DNA of 14,531 nt from DATDCY01 sp964513745 (GTDB taxonomy: Bacteria; JAUVQV01; DATDCY01), in contig CAZEOK010000078.1 in the NCBI GenBank assembly GCA_964513745.1, positions 1 through 14,531 of the forward strand, given 5' to 3'. Shown piece after piece: positions 1-7,568 of this stretch (the stretch's first letter is position 1; each line of letters starts with the position of its first letter). A program made the position numbers and the translations under genes. The notes beneath the pieces were generated by a model. It worked only from the letters and a program-made list of their open reading frames with translations, did no database searches and had not been told where the DNA came from.

Positions 1-2
1 TC

Positions 3-302
3 TCCAAGGAGGAGCAGCTCAAGCGCTTCCGCGAGCGCGAGCGCATCCACTACAAGTCCTGGAAGCTGACCCAGGAGGACTGGCGCAATCGCGGCAAGTG
101 GGAGGACCACATGCGGGCCGCGGACGAGATGATCCTCAAGACCAGCACGCACCACGCGCCCTGGGTCATCGTGGAGGCCAACGACAAGCTCCACGCCCGG
201 GTCAAGGTGCTGCGCACCGTGGAGCGCGCGCTGCGCGAAGACCTTGCGCGCGCCGGGGCAGACGCTCCGGCGCGACGCGGGCCCCGCTGCTCATCCGGCT
301 GA
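3..302 (+). CDS. Polyphosphate kinase 2 family protein, C-terminal part (partial)
   Basis: This is the last 99 residues of a protein that begins before the window. PPK2 enzymes transfer phosphate between inorganic polyphosphate and nucleoside mono- or diphosphates in the cytoplasm. The visible part carries the typical C-terminal PPK2 pattern: SKEEQLKRFRERE, then KSWKLTQEDWRNRGKWEDH, then a KTSTHHAPWVIVEANDK segment and RVKVLRTVERAL. The Walker A and B motifs that would identify the subclass (AMP-, ADP- or GDP-specific) lie upstream of the window. The tail after ALREDLARAG is Ala/Arg-rich and looks non-conserved. The gene converges on the deoxynucleoside kinase gene, leaving 23 bp that hold a hairpin. 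Family assignment is confident; substrate preference cannot be judged from this piece. Confidence 0.88.
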   Translation, partial: SKEEQLKRFRERERIHYKSWKLTQEDWRNRGKWEDHMRAADEMILKTSTHHAPWVIVEANDKLHARVKVLRTVERALREDLARAGADAPARRGPRCSSG

Positions 303-304
303 AA

Positions 305-324
305 CCGGTCGCAGCGCCGACCGG
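305..324. terminator. Hairpin between convergent stop codons, possible bidirectional terminator
   Basis: CCGGTCG at 305-311 and CGACCGG at 318-324 form a perfect 7-bp stem with a 6-nt loop. It fills the gap between the stop of the PPK2 gene (300-302) and the stop of the convergent kinase gene (326-328). There is no clear T-tract on the plus side and only TTT on the minus side, so it would be a weak intrinsic terminator at best. The position supports a role in separating two converging transcripts. Confidence 0.45.
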
Positions 325-325
325 A

Positions 326-970
326 TCAGGCGCGCTCCAGGGTGCGGCGGAGCGTGGTGAGAACTTCCGCCTGATGCGCCAGATCGGCGACGAAGTCCAG
401 GCGGTCGGCATCCAGGACCAGCAGCGGTGATGCCCGCCAGCGGTCGATCCAGACGCGATAGAGTCGGTTGAGACCGCGCAGATAGGCAGGGTCCAGGCCC
501 CGCTCCATCGCTCGTCCGCGCAAGGCGATCCGACGGCGTTGGGTGGCGACCGATGATTTGAGGTAGATCAGCAGTGCCGGCGGTGGCAGCACTTCCCGGA
601 TGGTGCGGTAGAGCGTGACGTACGTCTCGTACTCGCGGGGCGGGAACAGGCCGCGCTCGGCCAGGTGCGCCGCGAACACCTCGGCATCCTCGTAGATCGT
701 GCGGTCGAGCACCGCCGGGCGGTCGAGTTGTCCGATCTCCCGGTGGGCCTTGAACTTGCGCGCGAGGAACCATGCCTGGGCCGGGAAGGCGAACGCGGGC
801 ATGTCCCGGTAAAAGTCGTCCAGGAAGGGATTATCCTCGTTGCGCTCGTAGAAGGGGTGCATGCCGTAGCGCTCCTGCAGAAAGCGGATCAGACTCGACT
901 TGCCGGCCCCGATGCTCCCGGCGACGGCGATGAACCTGGTCTTCACGGCGGTGCGGTGCCCCTGCATCAC
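326..970 (-). CDS. Deoxynucleoside kinase (deoxyadenosine/deoxyguanosine kinase-like)
   Basis: This 214-residue cytoplasmic P-loop kinase is predicted to phosphorylate deoxynucleosides to monophosphates with ATP (nucleotide salvage). The sequence shows the P-loop GSIGAGKSS at residues 18-26, the substrate-site segment ERNEDNPFLDDFY at 42-54 with the likely catalytic Glu42, the DRTIYED motif at 89-95 (equivalent to the DRS motif of the dNK family), and an Arg-rich LID RRRIALRGR at 145-153. The length matches bacterial dNKs (about 200-220 aa). The start is GTG at 970 or ATG at 967; neither has a Shine-Dalgarno, and a promoter-like pair ends 6 nt before the GTG, so the mRNA may be leaderless. 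Which deoxynucleoside is preferred cannot be read from the sequence. The convergent PPK2 gene also handles nucleotide phosphorylation, but the two are not an operon. Confidence 0.88.
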   Translation of the reverse strand: MMQGHRTAVKTRFIAVAGSIGAGKSSLIRFLQERYGMHPFYERNEDNPFLDDFYRDMPAFAFPAQAWFLARKFKAHREIGQLDRPAVLDRTIYEDAEVFAAHLAERGLFPPREYETYVTLYRTIREVLPPPALLIYLKSSVATQRRRIALRGRAMERGLDPAYLRGLNRLYRVWIDRWRASPLLVLDADRLDFVADLAHQAEVLTTLRRTLERA

Positions 971-976
971 GCAGCG

Positions 977-1005
977 AGTGTAGAGGGCGCGAGAGGATTG
1001 TACAA
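977..1005 (-). promoter_or_regulatory. Putative promoter of the deoxynucleoside kinase gene
   Basis: Read on the minus strand, TTGTAC (1005-1000) is followed after 17 bp by TACACT (982-977). The -10 hexamer matches TATAAT at 4 of 6 positions and the -35 matches TTGACA at 3 of 6. Transcription would start about at the GTG/ATG start codons (970/967), leaving no room for a ribosome binding site. The -35 overlaps the small palindrome TTGTACAA. Confidence 0.4.
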
Positions 1006-1029
1006 TTCCACCCGCGCTGGTCCGGGGGC

Positions 1030-1058
1030 TTCCCTTCCCGGGGGTAATCGTGTATAAA
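1030..1058 (+). promoter_or_regulatory. Putative promoter of the small basic ORF
   Basis: TATAAA at 1053-1058 is a good -10 candidate standing out in GC-rich DNA. The hexamer 17 bp upstream (TTCCCT, 1030-1035) is a weak -35. Transcription from about 1065 would give a leader of roughly 25 nt containing the GGAGG ribosome site at 1076-1080. Confidence 0.4.
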
Positions 1059-1089
1059 TTGCGCTCTTTGCTAACGGAGGATGGACAGG

Positions 1090-1200
1090 ATGAAAACCAG
1101 CCCGAAGAATCGCTCGAAAGGCAACCGCAAGAAAGCGGCCCTCGCGAAGAAGCACGCCAAGCGCAGGCTCCGCGCTTCCAGCGGACACCAGAAGTTCTAG
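1090..1200 (+). CDS. Small, highly basic protein of 36 residues, function unknown
   Basis: The ORF reads MKTSPKNRSKGNRKKAAL followed by AKKHAKRRLRASSGHQKF. It has 15 Lys/Arg among 36 residues, two His and no acidic residue, so a nucleic-acid or ribosome-associated role is plausible, but I do not recognise the family with certainty. The start at 1090 is chosen because GGAGG (1076-1080) is 9 nt upstream; the in-frame ATG at 1081 directly abuts that site and is too close. A TATAAA box lies upstream and a strong hairpin plus T-tract lies 26 bp after the stop, so the ORF sits in a complete small transcription unit. It is not an obvious fragment of a larger gene. An alternative is that the unit is a small RNA with a fortuitous ORF, but the good Shine-Dalgarno argues for translation. 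Confidence 0.6.
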   Translation: MKTSPKNRSKGNRKKAALAKKHAKRRLRASSGHQKF

Positions 1201-1226
1201 CCCCGCGTCTGATTGCGGAGCGTGAG

Positions 1227-1268
1227 TCCCCGCCCGGGCCGAGTCGCCCCGGCGGGGATCAGTGTTTT
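1227..1268 (+). terminator. Intrinsic terminator after the small basic ORF
   Basis: TCCCCGCC (1227-1234) pairs perfectly with GGCGGGGA (1251-1258). An inner stem GGGC/GCCC (1236-1239 with 1246-1249) closes a 6-nt loop, with one C-C mismatch between the two stems. The plus strand then reads TCAGTGTTTTT, with five T at 1264-1268. The T-run begins about 5 nt after the stem, so it is a slightly imperfect Rho-independent terminator. It also lies at the 3' end of the convergent merR-type gene (stop at 1259-1261). Confidence 0.65.
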
Positions 1269-1870
1269 TCCTCCTTGAACCAGCCGCGCAGGACTCCAAG
1301 CTCCCTCAGCAGGGCACCCCGCAACCTTTCGCGGTTTTCCGCGGAGAGCGCCGTGGCGTGAACGTGCAGTTCGACCCCCGGTCCGGCATCGATGCGGTGC
1401 CAGGTGTCCTGGAGTTCGAACGGGACGCTCTCGCTTTCAGGCTGCTGGATCTCCGGCGGCGGCGAACCTGCCACGATGCGCCGGTCTTCTCGGGTGATCC
1501 CGCGGTGGGCGGCGGTGACCGCGGCTATCTCGGGGATGAGGAGTTCGAGGTCGCGGTTGCTGACGTTATCAACAAGCGATCTGATCTTCACGAGAGGAAG
1601 GTATTGCGACTGAAGGTACTTTATTGCGAGGATCTGTAGGAGATGCCGATACCCGTAGAGCGCTGTCGTGCCTTCCCGGGCCAATGGCTTGTCAACAAGG
1701 CCGTTTGCTGTGTAAAACCGTATCGTCCGCTCTGTTGGTATATCGGTAACCAGATACCTGCTCTGCGATGGCGCGACAAGAGGTATCTGTTCACGGACAA
1801 TATCGATGAGTTGCGAGATCCTGAACGACGATTCTCCCCGGTATCGATGGAATGATCTGACGGATGCCAT
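1259..1870 (-). CDS. MerR-family transcriptional regulator
   Basis: This 203-residue protein has a MerR-type winged helix-turn-helix. Residues about 17-35 hold the first helix segment. PTERTIRFYTANGLVDKP at 45-62 is the classic MerR recognition and turn (RTIRFYxxxGLV), TALYGYRHLLQILAIKYLQ at 69-87 is the second half, and LPLVKIRSLVDNVS at 91-104 is the start of the linker helix. The C-terminal half (about 120-203) is not a known effector domain to me; it includes a Pro/Glu-rich linker at 136-150, and no metal-binding cysteines are present. ATG at 1870 is the only usual start before an in-frame stop upstream. It has no Shine-Dalgarno and lies 6 nt after a -10 box, suggesting a leaderless mRNA. 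The promoter overlaps a palindrome, so autoregulation is likely. Base composition is lower in GC than the flanking genes (30 of 60 G+C at 1681-1740), a sign of acquisition. Confidence 0.82.
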   Translation of the reverse strand: MASVRSFHRYRGESSFRISQLIDIVREQIPLVAPSQSRYLVTDIPTERTIRFYTANGLVDKPLAREGTTALYGYRHLLQILAIKYLQSQYLPLVKIRSLVDNVSNRDLELLIPEIAAVTAAHRGITREDRRIVAGSPPPEIQQPESESVPFELQDTWHRIDAGPGVELHVHATALSAENRERLRGALLRELGVLRGWFKEEKH

Positions 1871-1876
1871 GGTTTG

Positions 1877-1905
1877 TATATAGTGTTGACAGTATATAAT
1901 GTCAA
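1877..1905 (-). promoter_or_regulatory. merR-type gene promoter overlapped by a 20-bp palindromic operator
   Basis: On the minus strand a perfect TTGACA (1905-1900) is followed after 17 bp by TATATA (1882-1877); shifting by two gives TATACA with the 19-bp spacing typical of MerR-controlled promoters. The plus strand 1886-1905 is a near-perfect palindrome: TTGACA, G, TATATA, A, TGTCAA, with only the G/A pair unmatched. It covers the -35 element and most of the spacer, where MerR-family dimers bind. The start codon lies 6 nt after the -10, implying transcription initiation at or next to the ATG. Confidence 0.65.
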
Positions 1906-2105
1906 ATTAAATATGCTTCTCTTTCAAGGCTTATTGCATGCTTTGCTCTGCTGATCCCTTCGCGGAACCTGAGAATCGATTCGCTGGCGTCGAGAAGGGA
2001 GTCATCAGGGAATACGGACGTCAATCTCTGCGGTGAAGCACAGGAAGCCCATGGCCCAACCTGACGAAGCGATGTTGAAATCGCTGCGTTGTCAACAAGG
2101 GGAAA
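1902..2105 (-). other. Unrecognised open reading remnant between the receiver pseudogene and the merR-type promoter
   Basis: Directly after the stop of the decayed receiver, the same minus-strand frame stays open for 67 codons before a TGA inside the MerR palindrome. The final 40 codons (from a TTG at 2024) look protein-like: SVFPDDSLLDASESILRF then REGISRAKHAISLEREAYLI. There is no convincing ribosome site and no family I recognise. It may be the 3' part of a broken gene. The rest of the 235-bp stretch 1871-2105 contains the promoter palindrome, a 6-bp hairpin near 2068-2085 (AGCGAT/ATCGCT) and nothing else I can support. Confidence 0.25.
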
Positions 2106-2369
2106 TCACCGGACCGGGACGAGCGCTCTGATCTTTTCCACGAGAACATGAAGTCCGTCGCCCTTCGTGCTGTAGTCGGCCGGCTGGGTCCTGGCTGCGA
2201 AGGCGGCAAGCTCTCTCGACGGCCTGCCGCTGAAGTAGATCACCGGCAGTGTGGAGAAGTCGTTCCCCCTGATGATCGAGACGATCTTGTCTCCCGAGAG
2301 CAACGGCATCTCGACATGGAGAACCTTCCCGGCCGTCAACCCGATAGCCCTCCCTGAGATTGGTGGTTT
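2106..2369 (-). pseudogene. Decayed response-regulator receiver domain
   Basis: The frame, open from 2369 to the stop at 2106, matches the second half of a CheY-like receiver: VLHVEMPLLSGDKIVSII corresponds to the phosphorylation loop, LPVIYFSG to beta-4 with the conserved Ser, and DYSTKGDGLHVLVEKIRALV to beta-5 with the conserved Lys and the last helix. The expected phosphoacceptor Asp in L-D-V-E-M-P is His (codon CAT). The N-terminal half with the acidic Mg-binding pair is absent; the frame runs into TAA at 2370-2372 and no other frame supplies it. The only possible start is TTG at 2339 with no ribosome site, giving 77 residues against about 120 for a receiver. This is best read as a truncated, non-functional remnant lying between rarA and the merR-type gene. 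Confidence 0.6.
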
Positions 2370-2450
2370 TTACCGTCGGCGAAGAACTCGCACAAGCAGG
2401 AATGTCGCGGTGGTAGGATGGCAGGCAACGCATCCCGGGGAGGACTGGAG

Positions 2451-3846
<1,396 letters not shown>

Positions 3847-3857
<11 letters not shown>

Positions 3858-5949
3858 GCTCGTCGCGCTGCTGCTGGTCCCGCTGGTCGCGGTGGCGCTC
3901 GCCCAGGGGCTTGGCAGGCTTCCGGGCATCGAGCTGCTCGCCCTCAAGGCCGGCGACGTGCAGCGGCGGCTGTTCTCCGACCCGGCCCACGCCGACCGGA
4001 GGATCGTGCTCGTCGAGGTCGACCAGGCGAGCATCGACCACTTCGAGCGGGACAACATCGCCTTCCCGTGGCCGCGCAGCCTCTACAATCCGCTGCTCGA
4101 GTACTGCGCGCGCGGCGGTGCGGCGGCGGTCATCTTCGACGTGCTTTTCAATAACCTCACGCCGTGGGGCGAGGAGGTCGACGCCGATTTCGCCGAGGGG
4201 ATTCGGCTGAACGGCCGCGTCTTCCTGGCGGCCGCTTTCGGCAGCGGCGACGCCGGCGGCGGTCCGCTCGACCCGCGATTGAGCCTCGCGGTCAAAGGTG
4301 TCCCGCCCGTGAACATCGCCCGCGACGCTGTTTCCGCGCCGTTGCCGGCCATCCGCGAGGCCGCTGCCGGGATCGGCTCGGTGACCCTGCGGCCGGATGC
4401 CGATGGCGTCATCCGCCGGCTGCCCATCGGCTCGATCTACCAGGGGAGACTGGTCCCGGGTCTGGCCTTCGCCCCGTTGGCCGCCGGCGCGACAGAGGTC
4501 AGCTTCGAGCCACGCCGCGCGCGTTTCGCAGATGTGGTCGTTCCGCTCGACGACGAAGGCTCGCTGCTCATGGGGTTCCACGGCGGGCGGCGCGATTATC
4601 GGCATTACTCGGCGGCCGCGGTCATCTCCTCCGCGGTCGCTGTCGCCGAGGGCAAACCGCCCGCGATCCCGCCCGCGGTCTTCCGGGGCGCCTACGTCAT
4701 CGTCGGCTACACGGCGCAGGGTCTGCTCGATCTGAAACCGACGCCGCTGGCCGCCTCAGCGCCGGGTTTCGAGTCGCACGTCGCCGCGCTCGACAACCTG
4801 CTCAACCGCGATTTTCTCTCGCTAGCCCCATGGCCGGTCACGGCGGCGCTCGCCCTCGCGGCGGCTGCCCTGGTGGCTTCCGCGGTGACGCTGCTGCCGG
4901 TGGCCGGCGCCGCCGCTGCGGCGATCGCAATCGCCGCCGGCGCCGCCGGGGCGCTTTTCGCCGCGTACCGCGCCGGCTGGCTTCTCGATCTCTTCACGGT
5001 CGCCGCGGCAGCGGTGCTCGCGCTGATCGGCGCGTCCGTCCATCGCTACCAGACCGAGGGGCGGCAACGGCGCTTCATCGCCGGTGCCTTCTCGCGCTAC
5101 GTCTCGCCAAAGGTCGTCAAGCAGATCCTCGCGAACCCCGCGAGCCTCGCGCTCGGCGGCGCGCGACTGGACGCGACGCTCTTTTTCTCGGACCTGCAGG
5201 GCTTTACGTCGATCTCCGAGGGGATGAGCCCCCAGGAGCTGGTCGGCTTCCTCAACGAGTACACGACGCTGATGGCCGACGTCGTCACCGGCCTGGACGG
5301 TACGATCGACAAGTACATCGGCGATTCGGTGATGGCTTTCTGGGGGGCGCCGATCCCGCAGCCGGACCACGCGCGGCGCGCCGTTCTTGCGGCTCTGACC
5401 TGCCAGGAGCGGCTGCGCCCCTTCTGCGACGGTCTTGTCGCGCGCGGCGGGCCCCGCCTGGTCACCCGCATCGGGCTCAACTCCGGGGTCTGCGTCGTCG
5501 GGAACATGGGGTCGCGCGACCGTTTCGACTACACGGCCATCGGCGACACCGTGAACCAGGCGTCACGCCTCGAGGGGATCAACAAGGTATACGGCACGCT
5601 GGTCATAGCTTCCGAGAGCACCTGGGACGCGTCGCAGGGCGTGGCCTTCGGGCGGCTGCTTGACCGGGTGCGCGTCAAGGGCAAGGCGGAACCGGTGGCG
5701 ATCCACGAGGTCATCGCGCTTGCCGGTTCCGAAACCGAAGCCATGCGCGCGCTGGTTTCGGCCTACGCCGAAGCGTTGTCAGCCTACCAGGCGCAACGGT
5801 GGCAGCAGACGCTGGATCTGGCCGGCGCGATCCTCCACGTGGCGCCCGACGATGGCCCGTCGAAAGTGCTGATCGAGCGCGCCCGCGCCTTCATGGCCGA
5901 GCCGCCGGCGGCGTACTGGGACGGTGTCTGGACCCTCACGTCCAAGTGA
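3847..5949 (+). CDS. CHASE2-domain adenylate cyclase (class III), membrane sensor
   Basis: This 700-residue inner-membrane protein is predicted to make cAMP in response to an extracytoplasmic signal. An N-terminal membrane anchor (about 4-22) leads into a CHASE2 sensor region (about 35-310; RRIVLVEVDQASID at 51-64, AAVIFDVLF at 93-101, GAYVIVGYTA at 281-290). Three hydrophobic segments follow at about 329-351, 352-375 and 377-398, then a class III cyclase domain at about 435-625. Catalytic residues are present: metal Asp449 (FFSDLQGFTS) and Asp493 (YIGDSVMAFWG), adenine-selecting Lys489 and Thr563 (FDYTAIGDTVN), and transition-state Asn570 and Arg574. The Lys/Thr pair favours ATP over GTP. 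The C-terminal 75 residues are helical and TPR-like. The start overlaps the end of rarA by 11 nt in another frame, with only a weak ribosome site, suggesting translational coupling. The stop abuts a terminal-repeat element. Confidence 0.93.
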
Positions 5950-6074
5950 GCAGGCCGCTGAAAACGGCCCATCTGCGGCGTTCCGCTTCGCGCCTCGTCC
6001 CTGCGGCGTGCACCAGCACGCCTCAGTCCTCAGCACTCGCGCGCCTTGCATCTGGACCGTTTTGAGCGGTTTGC
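5950..6074 (+). repeat. 125-bp element with 27-bp imperfect terminal inverted repeats, copy A
   Basis: The left end (5950-5976) and the reverse complement of the right end (6048-6074) match at 21 of 27 positions. Both contain GCTSAAAACGG followed by a C-rich stretch and an ATCTGC- or AGATGC-type end. The inside holds a hairpin GGCGTGC/GCACGCC with a 4-nt loop (6005-6022). The element is repeated in inverted orientation at 14070-14170; the two copies share 29 of 31 bases at one end and a 20-bp identical block (6035-6054 here). It begins one base after the cyclase stop codon. It encodes no transposase and resembles a miniature inverted-repeat element or a dispersed extragenic palindrome. It may fold into a long hairpin in RNA and end the rarA-cyclase transcript. 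Confidence 0.75.
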
Positions 6075-6101
6075 TGCGCTGGCGCTGAAAACGTACCCGT
6101 A

Positions 6102-6130
6102 TTGGCGCTTTACGTCTGGAACTTTATAAG
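6102..6130 (+). promoter_or_regulatory. Sigma70-like promoter of the SH3/M48 protease operon
   Basis: TTGGCG (6102-6107) is followed after exactly 17 bp by TATAAG (6125-6130), 4 of 6 and 5 of 6 matches to consensus. Transcription from about 6137 gives a leader of about 50 nt ending in a strong Shine-Dalgarno (GAGGGAGGG at 6173-6181) before the ATG at 6187. A second, weaker -10 candidate TAGAAT lies at 6139-6144 without a good -35. Confidence 0.55.
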
Positions 6131-6186
6131 CAGACTGCTAGAATGTCGTCGAGTTCAGAGTCAACCGCAACAGAGGGAGGGATAGG

Positions 6187-6663
6187 ATGAAACGCTATCT
6201 GCCCGCCATGCTCGCCGCGCTCCTGATCGCGGGCACAGCCGTCGCTGCGACGGAAACGGTGACCGTGATCGTCAAGAAGACCTCGATCCGCCGCGACCGC
6301 CAATTCTACGCGCCGGCCGTTGCCGAGGCGGACCTCGGCGAAGCCTTCAGCGTGCTGGCGCGTGAGAAGGGCTGGGTGAAGGTCGGCACGAAATCCGGGG
6401 ATGGCTGGCTGCACGACTCCGCGGTGACCGCGAAGAAGGTCGTCGCCTCCTCGCAGGACCCCGCGGCTGGCAAGGCCGACGCCCGGGACGTCGCCGCAGC
6501 GGGCAAGGGATTCAATCCCCAGGTCGAGAGCGAGTATAAAAAGAAGAACCCGGAGGCCAACTTCGCGGCGGTCGACCGCATGGAACAGCTCGGCGCGAGT
6601 GACGCCGCGGTGGTGGCGTTCGTGAACGACGGCAATCTCCAGCAGCGGGGGGCGGGCAAGTGA
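6187..6663 (+). CDS. Exported SH3-like domain protein
   Basis: This 158-residue protein has a clear Sec signal peptide (MKRYLPAMLAALLIAGTAVA, likely cleaved near residue 20-21). Residues about 22-85 form a bacterial SH3-like fold: an initial beta strand VTVIVKKTSIRRD, a central FSVLAREKGWVKVGTKSGDGWLHDSAV with the typical W-V-K-V and GDGWLH pattern. Such domains bind cell-wall peptides or partner proteins outside the cytoplasm. The C-terminal half (86-158) is Ala/Lys-rich with KGFNPQVESEYKKKNPEANFAAVDRME; it is not a recognised domain. The stop overlaps the GTG of the following M48 protease gene (GTGA), so translation is coupled and the two proteins probably act together in the periplasm or at the envelope. 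No catalytic residues are evident. Confidence 0.8.
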   Translation: MKRYLPAMLAALLIAGTAVAATETVTVIVKKTSIRRDRQFYAPAVAEADLGEAFSVLAREKGWVKVGTKSGDGWLHDSAVTAKKVVASSQDPAAGKADARDVAAAGKGFNPQVESEYKKKNPEANFAAVDRMEQLGASDAAVVAFVNDGNLQQRGAGK

Positions 6664-7568
6664 GCGCCGCCGGCCGTGCCGCCGCTCGGTTCGCCGGATT
6701 CGCTGCCGCCGGTGCGTTGCTGCTCGCGCCCGCGTCGGCCCGCGCCATTGATCTCTTCAAGGCCCTCGGCACCGCCGTCGAGCACAAGGACGCCATCGTC
6801 AAGACGGGCGCCGCGCTGCGCAAGGGTTTCTCCGACCTGACGCCGCAGGAGGAGTATTACCTCGGCCGCGCGGTCGCTGCACGCATCCTCGGCCAGTACA
6901 AGCCGCTCGACGACGACGCCCGCACCCGCTACGTCAACACCTTCGGCCAGGTCCTCGCCCGCGCCTCGAGCCGGCCCGAGACCTTCGGGGGCTGGCACTT
7001 CATCCTTTTGGACACCGACGAGGTGAACGCTTTCGCCGCCCCCGGCGGTTTTGTCTTCGTCACCCGGGGGCTCTACGCGACCTGCGCCACCGAGGAGCAG
7101 CTCGCAGCGGTGCTGGCGCACGAGGTCAGCCACGTGACGCTGCGCCACGGGCTCGGCGCGATCAAGAACGAGCGGCTCACCGAGGCCTTCACGATCATCG
7201 GGACCGAGGCCGTCAAGGAGTACTCGAGCGCCCAGCTCTCCCAGCTCACCGCCGCCTTCGAGGGGAGCATCAACGACATCGCGAACAAGATGATCGTCTC
7301 CGGGTATTCGCAGAGCCAGGAGTACTCCGCGGACGCCGAGGCGGCGCGCGTCGCCTGGCGTGCGGGGTACAACCCGGCCGGCCTGACGGAGTTTCTCGGC
7401 GCGCTGAACGAGAAGGGGAAGAAGGGCGACAAGAAGGGCTTCTTCAGCACGCACCGCGCGCCGGGCGAGCGGTTGACCAGGGCCGAGGATGCGAGCAAAG
7501 GCGACAAGCTCGCCGGTGACACGGACGCGGGCCGGACGAAGCGCTTCGCGAAGTACGCGCTGCGCTAG
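6660..7568 (+). CDS. Exported M48-family zinc metalloprotease
   Basis: This 302-residue envelope protease resembles the BepA/LoiP-type M48 group. A signal peptide spans about 1-29 (A-rich, ending SARA). The catalytic motif HEVSH is at residues 154-158 (zinc ligands His154 and His158, catalytic Glu155). The third zinc ligand is probably Glu221 in the EYSADAEA segment (221-228), where the family has E-x-x-A-D. Upstream, NAFAAPGGFVFVTRGLY at 123-139 is the conserved active-site edge, and STHRAPGERL at 263-272 is the family THP-x-x-x-R-L motif. The start is GTG at 6660, overlapping the stop of the SH3-like gene. Such proteases degrade or mature outer-membrane and periplasmic proteins; the target here is unknown, but the coupled SH3 protein is a candidate partner. 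The stop codon shares the palindrome CTAG with the stop of thiL. Confidence 0.93.
   Translation: MSAAGRAAARFAGFAAAGALLLAPASARAIDLFKALGTAVEHKDAIVKTGAALRKGFSDLTPQEEYYLGRAVAARILGQYKPLDDDARTRYVNTFGQVLARASSRPETFGGWHFILLDTDEVNAFAAPGGFVFVTRGLYATCATEEQLAAVLAHEVSHVTLRHGLGAIKNERLTEAFTIIGTEAVKEYSSAQLSQLTAAFEGSINDIANKMIVSGYSQSQEYSADAEAARVAWRAGYNPAGLTEFLGALNEKGKKGDKKGFFSTHRAPGERLTRAEDASKGDKLAGDTDAGRTKRFAKYALR

Noticed and set aside
1050..1361. 103-codon plus-strand frame overlapping the small basic ORF
   Set aside because: It starts inside the promoter region, runs through the terminator hairpin into the convergent merR-type gene, and lacks a ribosome site.
1886..1914. Possible plus-strand promoter TTGACA with a TAAATA or AAATAT -10 in the palindrome
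   Set aside because: The -10 is poor and no gene follows on the plus strand until rarA 540 bp away. The minus-strand promoter explains the signal better.
2051..2131. 26-codon plus-strand ORF starting MAQPDEAMLKSLRC
   Set aside because: It has a weak AGGAAG upstream but overlaps the end of the receiver remnant and shows no recognisable features; chance is the simpler explanation.
4164..5663. Plus-strand 499-codon frame inside the cyclase gene
   Set aside because: It overlaps the cyclase gene in another frame and is Arg-rich throughout. The cyclase frame holds all catalytic motifs.
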